Shown here: positions 11,463 to 22,887 of the stretch, in pieces
Layout of the letters: each line of letters opens with the position of its first letter
Numbering within the stretch: position 1 is the first letter of the stretch
DNA from: Lantana camara
Taxonomy: Eukaryota; Streptophyta; Magnoliopsida; Lamiales; Verbenaceae
Length of the DNA: 64,000 nucleotides
Assembly: GCA_037501455.1 (NCBI GenBank)
Contig: CM074860.1
Span: 42,108,501-42,172,500 of the forward strand
Direction of reading: 5' to 3'
Made by a program: the position numbers and the translations under genes
Notes under the pieces: generated by a model
What the model was told of the DNA's origin: nothing
The model's input: the letters and a program-made list of their open reading frames with translations, nothing else
The model's database searches: none

Positions 11463-12005
11463 TTAATAGCTATTGTTGTAAGCAAACTCGATTAACGGCA
11501 ACTGTTCGTTCCACGAGCTTTGAAAGTCCAATGCACAAGCTCTCAACAGATCCTCCAGATACTTAATCAATCTTTCTGATTGTCCGTCGGTCTGAGGATG
11601 GAAAGCTGTGCTGAATTGAAGCCTTGTTCCCAAACACTTCTGTAATTCTTGCCATAACCTTGAAGTAAATCTGGGATCCCGATCCGAGACAATACTAACA
11701 GGTACACCATGAAGCCTGACAATCTCATCATTGTATCTCTTAGCCAACTTACTCACTTTATCGGACATTCTGATAGCAAGAAAATGAGCTGATTTTGTCA
11801 ACCTGTCCACAATAACCCAAATTCCATCGAAACCTCCTCTCACTTTTAGTAATCCCGAAACAAAATCCATGGCTATCTGTTCCCACTTCCACTCCGGGAT
11901 AGGCAATGGTCGAAGTAGCCCCGATGGCTTTTGATGTTCTGCCTTTACCACTTGACAAGTCATACAGTGCTTCACGAAGTTGATAACATCCCGTTTCAAT
12001 CCATT
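11463..12005 (-). pseudogene. gag-pol: D integrase zinc-finger cysteines and catalytic core
   Basis: It carries the CC half of the HHCC finger (HCMTCQVVKAEHQ) and the DDE core: Asp in AMDFVSGL, Asp in SDRDPRFTS and Glu in DGQSERLIKYL, followed by LIEFAYNNSY. It ends at TAA 11463-11465. The core itself is uninterrupted. The first usable codon is not ATG, as expected for an internal fragment. Confidence 0.9.
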
Positions 12006-12371
12006 TCACCAATAGAATTGCTTAAGATCCTTATACATTTTGTTCCCTCCGGGATGTATCGAATACCCTGACCGATGAGCTTCCTCAAGAATAATCCTTT
12101 TTAACTCTTCCGGGACAACAACTCTATTCTTGAATCTTAGAAGTCCCGTATCATCAAACCCAAACGGACACTTTGAATCAGCTCGAGCTTTCTCAGCTAA
12201 TTTCTGAACCTCGGGATCAATCCTCTGAGCATCAAATAATCTCTGTTTAAGATCTGGTTGAACCGTGATATTCCGAACACTAGCCCTCAGTCTGAACAAC
12301 TCATTCTCATCTCCAATCTCCACTTTCACATTGGACACACTAGCTTTCCGACTAAGAGCATCCGCGACCAA
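12006..12371 (-). pseudogene. gag-pol: D RNase H/integrase linker and start of integrase zinc finger
   Basis: It opens with VADALSRK, the standard motif after RNase H in plant gypsy elements. The two histidines of the integrase HHCC finger follow (EEAHRSGYSIHPGGNKMY). It stops at TGA 12006-12008, where the family normally has a conserved Trp. Confidence 0.88.
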
Positions 12372-12392
12372 ATTGGCTTTGTCGGGATGGTA

Positions 12393-13217
12393 TCAGATTG
12401 TACACTCATAATCCGCCAAAAGTTCCATCCAACGCCGTTGTCTCTTGTTCAATTCCTTTTGTGAGAATAAGTAATGGAGACTCTTGTGATCGGAAAAGAC
12501 CTTGAACGAAATTCCATAAAGATAGTGTCTCCACTTACCCAAAGCAAAGATCACTGCCGCTAATTCCACATCGTGAGTGGGGTAGTTCTGTTCATGCTCT
12601 TTCAATTTCCTTGAGGCATAGGCGATTACTCTTCCATTCTGCATCAACACACATCCCAAACCTTCCTTTGAGGCGTCCATATAAACTGTATATCCTTCTG
12701 TACCTTCGGGAAGTGCTAATACAGGAGCGGTGGTCAACTTCTCCTTTAAAAGTTGAAAACTAGCCTCACATGCCTCGTCCCACTCAAACTTAACCGCCTT
12801 CTTAGTCAATCGGGTTAAAGGAGCCGCAATCTTCGAAAAATCCTGAACGAATCTCCGATAGTAGCCTGCCAAACCCAAGAAACTCCTTACTTCTGAAGCA
12901 TTTTTCGGGCTTTGCCAATGAATAACCGTCTCAATCTTAGAAGGGTCTACCTCCAAACCTTTCCTTGAAATAATATGGCCCAAAAATGCTACCCGATCAA
13001 TCCAAAACTCGCATTTGCTAAACTTACCATACAACCGATGTTCCCTTAAGGTGTCCAACACAATTCTGAGGTGCCTGGCATGATCTTCTGGAGTCCTCGA
13101 ATAAACCAAAATGTCATCGATGAAGATTACCACAAACTTATCCAAATAAGGCCGGAAAATTCGATGCATCATATCCATAAAAGCAGCCGGAGCATTAGTC
13201 AATCCAAAAGGCATCAC
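12393..13217 (-). pseudogene. gag-pol: D RT palm/thumb and RNase H
   Basis: This 274-codon piece starts at the conserved [12 protein letters not shown]. It has the RT catalytic motif FIDDILVYS (residues 32-40, FIDD as in most plant gypsy elements), [10 protein letters not shown] and the connection region. The RNase H has plausible catalytic residues Asp181 (YMDAS), Glu218 (DVELAA) and Asp243 (FSDHKSL). It ends at TGA 12393-12395, just before the usual linker to integrase; sequence on the far side continues in the same frame. Confidence 0.9.
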
Positions 13218-15315
13218 TACGAACTCGTAGTGTCCACCGGGTGTTAAATCCCGTCTTCGGAATGTCCTCTTCCCGGATCTTCAATTGATAGTATCCTTGT
13301 CTCAAGTCCAATTTTGAATATACCCCCGAACCTTGTAACATGTCGAATAAATCCTCAATATGGGGCAAAGGATACTTATTCTTTACGGTCATCCGATTAA
13401 GCTCCCGGCAATCTATACACATTCTTAAGGTTCCATCCTTTTTCTTTACAAAGAGAAGCGGAGCACCCCAAGGTGACGAACTTGGCCGAATATATCCAAC
13501 TTTGAGCAATTCCTCTAATTGAACCTTTAACTCTTTCAATTCGGCCGGTGCCATCCGATACGGAGTCTTAGAATACGGTGTGGATCCTGGATCTAAGTCG
13601 ATAACAAATTCGATCTCACGGTCTGGTGGTAAAGAACTCAAATTCTCCGGAAACACATCGGAGAAATCCTTAACAACCGCGGTATCCTCCAACTTAACTT
13701 GATCTTTCGGTCTATTAAGAAGGTAAGCAATAAATCCCGTTGCTCCTTCTCTTATCAACTTGTGAGCTTCCATATAAGACAAGAGAGATACCGTTCTTGA
13801 TCCACTACCAATCACCAATTCGTTACCCAAAATCACCTTCTTCGCAAAACAATCAACATTGGCCCGATGCCTGGACAACCAGTCCATACCCAAGATAACT
13901 CCATACCTCTTCATAGGCATAACAATTAAATCAGCCGGATACTCTTTCCCTTCAATCAGAACTGAACACTCCCGAACCAACTGATCTGTCTGAAGACTAC
14001 CACCAAGTGGCGAACTCACCAAATAACAAGAAGAAAGGCAGATAACAGACAAGCACAGAGTGGCAACTATATCACAAGAAATAAAGGAATCCGTGGCACC
14101 CGGATCAAAGAGTGCATGAATGTTCATGTTATGTATGCATAGGGTACCTTCTACCACAGCTGTGGGATCGATCTCTGTATCTTGCTCCTCACCCTCGAGG
14201 GCGTAAGCACGAGCCTGAATCATTGGCCTTTGAACTCCTTTCTGAAATCCGGGGTTATTGTAGGGACATGTCTCCGCCATATGGTCGCTTTTTCCACATA
14301 TGAGGCACAAATTCAACCTTCTTCGACAGTTATTGTAGGTATGGGTCGGTCCCCCACAATGAGTACATGGAGGTACATCCGGGCGTGAATTTGTAGATGC
14401 CGGTGCCATAGGTAGAGCCTTTGGTCGAGTCGGTGCGGCCTGAGAACCTTGTCCTCCAAACCGAGGCTTCTTAAACGGACCCTTAGGAGGTGGACTAGCT
14501 TGAATCATCGGCCTCTTTCCCGAATTCGATCCGGAACCTCTTCCCATTGGAGCTCTAAACATCGGATCCTTCTTCTTGAATTCCTCCTCTTGAACCAAAG
14601 CCCTTTGCACGGTGTTGGCAAATGACTTGAAATTGTGCCCCGCTTGCCCGTGTCTCAAGTCCTGTCTCAATCCCGCTATGAATTTCCTTGCTTTCCTCTT
14701 CTCATCCCGGGTGACATGAGGAGCATATTTCCCGAGTCTATTGAATACGGCGAGGTATTGAGTCACCGTACGAGCACCTTGCTTTAATTCCATAAACTCT
14801 TGCTCCTTCCTTTCCCTTACCACTTCCGGTACAAAGCATTCCCGGAATTCTCTCTTGAAAACCTCCCAAGTCACTTCCTCTTCATCCACATCGAGCTTCT
14901 CCCTTGTTCGTTCCCACCATTCATATGCATCTCCATCGAGTTGGAATATAGCAAATTGAGCCTTCTCTTGCGTACTAAACTGTCGGACCCCAAATATCCT
15001 CTCTAATCTAATCAACCAACCCTCCGAGACCGCATCGTCAATAGAACCAGAAAACCGAGGGGGGTTGTAGCTCAAAAACACCCCATGAGGGTCTCTATTA
15101 TTATTATGATTTGGTGGAGGCGCCGGTTGTTCTGCTTGTTGTGGTGGGGGCGCTTGAGCCCTCCGATGCTCTACATAGTTAAAAACCGCTTCCATGAAAT
15201 TTCCCATGTCCACCGGTGGTGCTTGTGGTTGGGGTGGAGGCGTAGGATATCGATCATGATGGCGGCGGTGTCCGGGAGATCTCTCACGGTGTCTACGCGG
15301 AGGCATCCTGTTCAA
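13195..15315 (-). pseudogene. gag-pol: D GAG, protease and N-terminal RT (706 codons open)
   Basis: Residues 1-70 are basic then proline/glutamine-rich. Residues 75-250 match the plant gypsy retrotransposon gag core ([38 protein letters not shown]). Two CCHC zinc knuckles follow: [14 protein letters not shown] (317-330) and [14 protein letters not shown] (337-350). The protease active site is DPGATDSF (Asp404), with Pro where Ser or Thr is usual, and ILGMDW is at 474-479. RT begins near 575 and shows [10 protein letters not shown] and [15 protein letters not shown]. The frame is lost around residue 693; the last 13 residues are out of frame. Gag and pol lie in one frame without a stop between them. 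Confidence 0.92.
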
Positions 15316-15444
15316 GAAATACTGAAATGCATGCTATTTTTAGTCCATGCATGCAAGTGCAATTAATTCGATCAAAATTCAAAATTTAAAGCACACAAGC
15401 ACGTAAACAACGCATATGCAACACATTGACAAGTTGTTCCTAAA
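15307..15444 (-). other. D leader remnant between gag and truncated 5' LTR
   Basis: About 140 bp of AT-rich sequence with no TGGTATCAGAGC-type primer site on the minus strand. It is followed directly by sequence matching the middle of the 3' LTR (about 9140). The primer site and the last about 2.1 kb of the 5' LTR are therefore missing. Confidence 0.75.
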
Positions 15445-17074
15445 GCTAATTACAGAGAACAGAGAAGCTAATTACGCAGGAAAAGCAGGCAACAAAGGCA
15501 GCTAAACAAGGTATGAATTACAGCACAAACTCAGTCACAACACACACCACAAAGCCATGGAAATGGACAGCAGAAGAAGGAAGGAAACTCAGCTGTTTTG
15601 ACAGCAAAAGCCAGCGTGAAAAACAGGGCAAAACTCGAAGAAAAACAGGGCATGCTTGCACTCAATTAATCCGATTCAGTTCAGGACCTTAAGGCCATCA
15701 AATGTGTAGCAAAACATCATAAATTCAACAAGTAATTCAGTCCCAAACAAGCTCAAACAAGAAAGCAACCGTACGTGACCTTCATGTGGGATTTTTTCTC
15801 AAAATGTCATAAATGATATCTCATAAATACTTCAACCACCAAGAAATAAATGATCATAAATGATATAAGGATGTCAAAACAATCAATCTCAAGCTTGGAA
15901 TCAATCAAAACCATTGAGAAACGAATGAGATCAAGAAAATGCCCAAAATCCTCTTATTTTCGGAAATCTGCCCAGAAATGATGAATCCATGCTCAAATTC
16001 TTGAATGAAAGGTTGAAAATGATCAGAAATAAACATATATTACACTCCTAAACTTACCTTGTTGATTGGAAGAGGTTTGGATGAGATTTGAGCTCCAAAA
16101 TCTCCAAGGGATGAAGGGTTACGGGACTGGAATGAAGAGCAGTAGCTTTGGCTGGTGTTTGGGGATTGTGTGAGGGTTAGCTTAGTTGGGGCTTGATATG
16201 TCATGATAGGTGGTTGAGTTAGGGGTCTAAAGAATCAAACCATGGTTAATTTGGTTATAGTTTGGACAAGATATGGCTAATTTTGTACAATAAGGTCAAA
16301 TTGGTCACCGATTCGTTTTTCGGTTGGATTTCGGAGGTTCCAACGACTTAGGAAAAATATAAGGCTAAGTTTACTAAACTCGAATTTTCGTTATGAGTTC
16401 AGCGGAGTTGACGGAACTCGAATCCGAGTTCCCGAGCTCAAGATATTAAATTCGGAACCAAGGGTACGTTAAGTGCTCGTTAGCCCCCGATTTGGTTCCT
16501 CGATTCAAATTAAATTCGTTGACATAACAACTAAATACGAAAACATAAACCGAGCATAAAATCATGTTCATAACACATATATTTACGACATATTACAAAT
16601 TCGTGGCAATTCGATATCATTTCATATAAGAACGAAGCTCAAAATTAGTGATATGCTCAATCTATGCAATTCATGCATAAATTATAAAATTCCATGCAAA
16701 ATTTATAATTCAAAGTTCATGCAATTCATGCACGAATTAAAATTCCCATGCAATAACATTTAAATGAATAAATTAAATGTAATATTAATCAAATTAAATA
16801 AAGTCACGTAATTAATTAATTAAAGCATGATTAATTAACATAACATATAATTAGCATAATCATTAAATTAATAATAATATAAATAAACATATATATATAT
16901 AATACGAAATATATATATATATATAATTAATAATAAATTAAAATAAAATATAATAAAATAAAATAATAACAATTTATAATAAAATTAAATATAAAACACA
17001 TAAAAACAATTAATTCGCGCAAATTGGTAAACACATACGTCGTACCTTTACGTCCGAAAAGTCGGGGCGTTACA
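15445..17074 (-). mobile_element. D 5' LTR, truncated (U3 side kept)
   Basis: Aligns with 9140-10751 of the 3' LTR at high identity and ends in the correct terminal GGGGCGTTACA. It keeps an intact donor-like AAG|GTAAGT (complement of 16051-16059), which the 3' LTR copy has lost by one base. The exact left junction is uncertain by about 15 bp. Confidence 0.85.
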
Positions 17075-17189
17075 GAGACAAATAAAATCATTTTATTCAC
17101 ATATTTATTACTCATAATTAACTAACTTGCAACAAATAAGAAATTAAATACAATAACAGTAAGGTTCGTGATGCAGGTGATATGCATGA

Positions 17190-17978
17190 TTAAATGTACA
17201 GTTCACCGTTGGTGGTGTCATGCATATAATTAATACCTTCTTCTACCCTAACCGGATTCTCATTTTCATTTTGCATTTTCCTCACAAGAACATCTTCCCG
17301 GGCTCGAACAAGCAGTCTTCTACTCCCGGTAGTTTTTCCTCGCAACTTTGAACAATTGTCTATTTGGTGCTCATCACTCCCACAGTAGAGGCACAACCCC
17401 AACCGTCTCCTACAACCATCATAAGTGTGGTTATCGCGTCCACAATAATCACAAAGGAGTTTCCCGGATGATGTTATTGAAGCTGGGATACGTGGGGTTC
17501 CTGAACTCGATCCAAATGATTGCTTCTTTTTCTTGCGAGATCTTTCTTGAGATGCCGGAGTAGGATAAGAGATAGGCCGCTTTCCTTTGTTGAGAGTTTG
17601 TCCTAATTTTGAACTTAAGGTCTGCCCGGATTGAGGATTAGACCTTCTTGCCTCCAACGAGGTGGGGCCTCGAACCTTTTCTTGGGAGCCACTTGGAGTT
17701 AGTTTCCACACTCTTTTGATTTTCTTGAGTTGTGACCCGGTGGAATCCCTATTCCCTTTAGAGGATCTTGAGGATGGTTGATTCTGAAATTCCCTAAATG
17801 CTATCGAAATTTGGCCCGGCTGTGATGATAAGACTCGTGGCGCTGAGGAAACATACTCTTTTATCCTCTGATCCACTAAGCAAACCAAGGACTCGAAAAA
17901 TTCCTGAGGTGGAACCGGAGGGGGTAAATGCGGAGAAACCCTAGGCACTTGTTCCTGAGGAGGGTGACCTTGAGACAT
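17190..17978 (-). CDS. C1 short gag-like protein with two zinc knuckles
   Basis: Predicted 262 residues from the ATG encoding MSQGHPP; an in-frame ATG nine codons upstream (18005) is possible. The N-terminus is proline-rich with PQEFFESLVCLVDQRI, resembling the N-terminal helix of D gag. A serine/lysine-rich linker with a nuclear-localisation-like RSRKKKKQS follows, then CCHC knuckles CDYCGRDNHTYDGC and CLYCGSDEHQIDNC, close to the D pair including the RRRL spacer. The central capsid-like gag core of about 170 residues is absent. It is likely a nucleic-acid-binding remnant of gag. Intact frame in C1; C2 carries a frameshifted relative. No pol is present in either. Confidence 0.8.
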   Translation of the reverse strand: MSQGHPPQEQVPRVSPHLPPPVPPQEFFESLVCLVDQRIKEYVSSAPRVLSSQPGQISIAFREFQNQPSSRSSKGNRDSTGSQLKKIKRVWKLTPSGSQEKVRGPTSLEARRSNPQSGQTLSSKLGQTLNKGKRPISYPTPASQERSRKKKKQSFGSSSGTPRIPASITSSGKLLCDYCGRDNHTYDGCRRRLGLCLYCGSDEHQIDNCSKLRGKTTGSRRLLVRAREDVLVRKMQNENENPVRVEEGINYMHDTTNGELYI

Positions 17979-20219
17979 CCTGTAATCAAGACACTGGATA
18001 TGCATGTTGAATTAATATGCCAATGCACATATCACACTTAGAAGTAATAATTCAGCACGTTGGAACAATTAAGATCAATCGGGGAAATCACATATCTGTA
18101 AAGAAATTTAAGATTTAAAGTAGCGTATGATGCACGTGCTTATGGATGCATTGAACCTGTCACCGGAGTAATGGAAAACTTTATCTTGGCAGGTAATTCC
18201 TTGTTTGTAGAATTATAAGCTTGTATTGAGTTGGTAGTCATTTCTTGTTTTCTCCCACGGTCTTTTAATTCCCGAATTGTCTAGTAACAATTTGGACATT
18301 CCCACGACTTGAGATTATAATTTCTTGAACCCGAAGTCTTCCATGCTCATAGAATTAGAATCTTGCCCGTTCTTTAATATTCACTCCCAATCATTGCCCG
18401 GTCTTCTTTTACGGTTATCACTCTGATCAAAACTCCCCGGTTTACTCTTTAGGAGTGCGAATAATTAAATGGATTCTCTTTTCCCAATGTTTGCACTCAA
18501 TCGCCTGACCTTCACTTATCAATTCCTTGCCTTTCTTTATCGTTTCCAACATCTTGCTTCACATCTTTGAACATGACCCCACAACACGACAATCTAGCTT
18601 GGATCTAGAAAGTACTCCAACTGGATAAAACCTTTGGCGTGATCGCCTTACAAATTTATGTCCACCGGAATGTCAAACTTCCTTTATTCCTTTCCTTAAT
18701 TAAATTCCCAAACCGTGCTATTTCCCACAGTTCTCTTCGCTTCATTCCATGAAGATTAAACTTTGTTGCTTCTTGCCTTTTTCCTTAACTACTTCCTCGA
18801 TCAAAGTTTTCTTGCATTACCTTGTAGGATTGTAGGACTCCAAATGTGAACCCTTGAATTCAATTTCTGTTCCACTTATGGGATTGATTTCTTGAATCCT
18901 CTCGAACCATAAGTCTCCAGTTATTCTCCCGATTCACCAAGTTGCCACATGGTTGAAATCCTTCAAGTCTACTTTTTTACAATTTGAATTGGTTATAAAA
19001 CTTATCTTCTTACTTGCCTACTTTTGAGCATATAATTTCCTCTCCTTTGTTCTTCATCATTCTTTGCCGTTTTCATTTGTTGCTCCGAATCCCCCAATTC
19101 GTACTCTAGCACAACCATCCAAATTGAATCGAAATGGTCTTCCTCTCTTACTTGAATTTACTTCCCAATTAACTAAGTCTCATTTTAACAACACACCTGA
19201 ATCTTGAATGATTAGTACCCCAATCTCCCTTTTCCTGACTTTCGAATGGAATATAAATGTCCACGATTGCTTCTTTTATTTCGGATCTCATCCTTTGAAT
19301 CATAACTCTATGAACTTGCCTTCAAACCCCTTTTTCGTACTTGATCCTTAGTCTAAAATCTCTTGGTAGTACTTTCTGTGAATTGATGATCCAAGTTGGT
19401 AATTCTTAAATTTAGATGCTTCTACTTGTTGCTCCATATCTTCCAATTCAACCACATCATAGTCGACAATCTATAAAGCCCTTTTTCCGAGAATACCCCT
19501 TTTTCCTATTATTAGACTCCCGGTTAGGCATCTTCGAAACTCCTTTTTCTTCCAACCCCTCGAATCACTCGCTAACGGCAATCCGGTTATTCTCTCTAGT
19601 CTAGTACTTTGCCTTTCCTGACTGCTTTCATTTACTGCTCCCTATCTTTCAATGGTTTTTTTTTTTCCACACGACAATTTATCTTGAATCAGAGAATAAC
19701 CTCTTCTTACCTAAATGTAATTCCCAACTTGTACTTCGATCGAAGATACTTAACTGACTTTCCTTTCCACGCCCTGATTTTGGGCCTCAACTTACACACC
19801 CTTCTCAAATCCCATCGTAGTCCCAAAATTATCGAGTAATTGACCCTGGTTTGATATTCTTTCTCCAACCTATAACTCACAACTTTCTTTGAAATAAATG
19901 CATGTGGGTAAGGCGTGTTCATGTCACATAAGAATCACATAATTAATGCTTACGACAACATTTTAATATAAATGCAGCAGGTAATTCATCAATGTTTAAA
20001 ATAAAACACATTAAGCCCATAATTTCAAACAATTCGAGATCAGTTAATTAACAATAAATATCAGAAATCAATGCAAGTACAGGTTGTCAAGTAATCTAAT
20101 TAATTCAAAGAATTCAAATAGATTCAGATAATATGCAAGACTTTCAATCAACAATTAATCCTATGCCATTTGACCTAGACTTGACACGACACGACACTAG
20201 AACCTCGATTTTGCAACCG
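17979..20219 (-). other. C1 internal region, non-coding leader
   Basis: A 2.2 kb CT-rich (plus strand) stretch between primer site and short gag. The C2 equivalent is about 30850-33220. Only short, unconserved ORFs occur (for example 19416-19604 and 19609-19839). I see no protein similarity. It may be eroded coding sequence or untranslated packaging sequence. Confidence 0.7.
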
Positions 20220-20232
20220 GGATCTGATACCA
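20220..20232 (-). other. C1 primer-binding site
   Basis: On the minus strand TGGTATCAGATCC, seven bases after the 5' LTR end. It fits the 3' end of initiator tRNA-Met apart from one base. The C2 equivalent near 33222-33234 reads TGTATCAGAGCCC. Confidence 0.8.
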
Positions 20233-20239
20233 CCTTAGA

Positions 20240-22882
20240 TGTAACACCCCTACACGTAGAGATACCACACTATAGGCCGATCCACATACGAAATGGACAA
20301 TCCGTACATAAACTAACCTATAGCGAACGGGTGATAAATAAAAGAAAAGACGAGCTAGGCGGGACTATACCCCAAAGCAATACAAAACCATGACATAACA
20401 GTTAAAAGCGGAAGTATTAATTCATATATATATATAGGTACCATATTTGCATCAACGATATAAATACTAATAGATACCAACAGATATCAATACATTATCA
20501 TCTCCTATATATTATACAAGCAAAAGTCCCCAAATATACCAAGAACTATAACTTACTAACTCAGGACAAGTCAAAAGCAATAACATGGAAATATGTGCAC
20601 TGCTAGACCCGGCTGGACGACAAGACACGACTCAGACTCCCGCCTAGCACACGGCCGCAACAACCTGAAAGGTGGGGTGTCAGTCCATGGAAGACTGAGT
20701 GAGGGGCATAAATATATATTAGCGCAGTTAACATGCAGGTTATATTCTCGGGTAAAGGTTTATAAAAGATAGTTATATGTTTTCAAGATTAAAGTATTCT
20801 TCGCCTGAGAGTACAACAGTCAATATTAATTACTGGTTCGTTTCATGCAATCAATCAATACATGGCCCCGGCGAGTGAGGACGGTCTCCAACCGAACTCC
20901 AAATGAACATGTACATGCTTGCTTGATTATTAATAAATGGGTGATCATGCAAGTCCATTATCGTGCAATGGTGCAATGGTGCAATCATATAACAGGTTCA
21001 TGGAATGGAAATCATGCAATAACCCGAGGCACATCCGTGGTGCCGGACTCGTCCCCAGTCTCCTTCTTCCTCCGGTTTGATGATGGGATTGCAAGGCCCC
21101 AACATCCAATCTCATTGAGCAGAGGGTACATGAATCCCTAAGCCCGGAGCTCCTTCCTCCACTAACCTCCTAGTGGATTCAGGGGTGACCCCAAATGTGG
21201 TGAGGATAGTGCCAGAGTTACCCGTCAGCCCTTGCTTTCCCGGTTGGAGTCACTACCCTCGGGCCCAAACGTGAACGATTATGCTACTCGCCTAAACGTG
21301 CACAAAACAATACATGGCTTGCTTGTTTGCTTGAACACGACTTGAAATGATCAATGATTTGTAAAGACTTTAAATATAAATACCTTTTTGGCCGAAATAT
21401 CACATAAGGGATATACGGGTTCTATATAACTAACAATTAAACCTCACCTTTACCGACAAGACAAATAGGGCACGGTCTACGGGGCTTGCTCCTTGTCCCT
21501 GCGAAGCTGGTCTGTGCAAAAATAGACGTGTACACGTGAGACTTGACCCTAAATAGACCAAATATGACGAACGGCCAAAATGCAACGAGATGACGTGCAA
21601 ATCACAATGTGGCATGAAAACATGTTGTTTCAGTACATATGAGATCATATAAAAGCAAGTCGGGGTCGAGGAAGTCGTTGGATCGAGGGGCTAAAAATGT
21701 AATTTTATGCAGAATATTTTGTTCTGCATGTCAGGTGGGAACGGCCGTTCCGGTCCCCTTTACAAAATGGGAACGGTCGTTCCCACGAATTCCCCAAAGC
21801 GCGCCAACGATTCTACAATTAAAAGCGCGCCTTTTAGCTGGGAACGGCCCTTCCGGCACCAAGGCCAAAGTGGGAACGGCCGTTCCCATGCTCGGCCGCC
21901 TAACTTATTTGAAATGGTGGGAACGCCCGTTCCCACAATACCTTGAGGCTGGGAACGGTCGTTCCCAGTTTCTGCAAATTTGAAGAACAGAGTAGAAACA
22001 GGGGAGGCTCTCGGCAAAGAATCAACAAAGCCGCAAAATTCCATTTTTGATCCCCAAATGCTATTAATTCTGGTACTACTCATGCATATATGTTCATAAG
22101 ATGATAATCTAACCTTTAAACACATAAAACATGGAAAACCATCAAGAATTCAAAGGTTGAAGCACATGATCCAACTTGATCATTCATACCAAATATTCAA
22201 TAATTCAAGCTAGAAATCATGCAATAACTCAAGAGATGATCCCCCAATCATGCTTCCAACTACAAATAATCCATCTATCACATAATCCTCAAACCCTAGC
22301 TCCTTCAAATATAATCAAACTCATCAACTCATGCAACCACCAACCTTGGAATGGAAAAGAGATGAAGAAATGAATAAAGATGATGATCAACTCCAATTCT
22401 TGCAATATTCTAGGAAATTCTTGAAGAAAAGTATGAAATTCTCTTCCCTTTTCCTTCTTGTATGAACCGAGAGAGAGAGGATGAGGATGTTGGTGAATTT
22501 TGATGATAGAATGATCAAGGAAGCATATGGAAGCAATATACCGTGATTCATTCCTTAGAAATGTGTGAAATGATCAAATTGCTAATTAATCCTCCAAGAA
22601 CCCAGGGCATGCAATTGAGGATATATGATTTGAAATATGATCAATTAGGTCCTTGGAAATGTTATGCGATTTGGTCCCTAAATTTAAAAGAATGGACATA
22701 TATGCCAAGTTTGACAATTAAATCATATTCGGTAATTATTTCACGAAATAAATATTTTCGAGTCATGAAATAAATTCTCAATTTGACATAAATTTATAAA
22801 ATTGCATGAAAGTATTATAAAATATAACTTATGAAATTATTTTAAATGTAAAATATTACTGAATAAAAATGGGGGCGTTACA
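20240..22882 (-). mobile_element. C1 5' LTR (right copy, full length)
   Basis: 2643 bp. In sense orientation (right to left) it has a TATA-like GGTATATTGC near 22535, a CT-rich leader near 22465-22480, a donor-like AAG|GTTGGT at about 22343, six paired palindromes (21737-21966), acceptor CAG (complement of 20665-20667) after the hairpin TCAGTC/GACTGA (20680-20698), and the inverted repeat 20354-20364 / 20638-20648. It retains the section lost from the left LTR. Confidence 0.9.
21736..21967. repeat. Palindrome cluster in C1 right LTR
   Basis: GGGAAC units start at 21737, 21769, 21840, 21872, 21919 and 21951. They form three pairs, each 32 bp apart, the same as in the left LTR. Confidence 0.92.
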
Positions 22883-22887
22883 ATAGA

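Larger units (their letters stand above)
10785..15306 (-). pseudogene. gag-pol: D gag-pol polyprotein, broken (GAG-PR-RT-RH-INT-CHD)
   Basis: This single former reading frame would encode the capsid/nucleocapsid, protease, reverse transcriptase, RNase H, integrase and a C-terminal chromodomain-like tail, which together make and insert element cDNA. The domain order is Ty3/gypsy, and the chromodomain and gag type resemble the Tekay/Del clade. Breaks: a frameshift near 13234-13242 inside RT, TGA at 12393-12395 after RNase H, TGA at 12006-12008 in the integrase zinc-finger region, and TAA at 11463-11465 after the integrase core. The stops are of the kind made by C-to-T or G-to-A change, as expected for a methylated silenced element. 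I favour start ATG 15306 (MPPRR...), because F gag begins with the same residues; an upstream ATG at 15315 is also in frame. Confidence 0.93.
7005..17074 (-). mobile_element. Element D: Tekay/Del-like chromovirus, decayed, 5' LTR truncated
   Basis: The ends are TGTAGCACCCG at 7005 and GGGGCGTTACA at 17074. The flanks TAGAC (7000-7004) and GAGAC (17075-17079) fit a 5-bp target duplication with one change, and the C2 copy of the same site (29918 onward) shows the uninterrupted sequence. On the minus strand the order is LTR, GAG, PR, RT, RNase H, INT, chromodomain, polypurine tract, LTR. The left (3') LTR is complete at 3747 bp. The right (5') LTR keeps only about 1.63 kb and has lost its 3' part together with the primer-binding site. 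The coding region has one frameshift and three stops, so D cannot now move itself. Confidence 0.93.
4583..22882 (-). mobile_element. Element C1: non-autonomous retrotransposon encoding a gag-like protein only
   Basis: The ends are TGTAGCACCCC at 4583 and GGGGCGTTACA at 22882, flanked by ATAGA (4578-4582 and 22883-22887). Orientation is minus: the polypurine tract lies beside the left LTR (complement of 6703-6720) and the tRNA-Met-type primer site beside the right LTR (20220-20232). Without insert D the element is about 8.2 kb: a left (3') LTR of 2120 bp, internal sequence of about 3.46 kb and a right (5') LTR of 2643 bp. It is closely related to C2. Its only recognisable protein is a short gag-like product with two zinc knuckles. 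Confidence 0.93.

Noticed and set aside
19601..19850. Remnant pol in C1 internal region
   Set aside because: Short CT-rich frames without RT, RNase H or integrase motifs on either strand.
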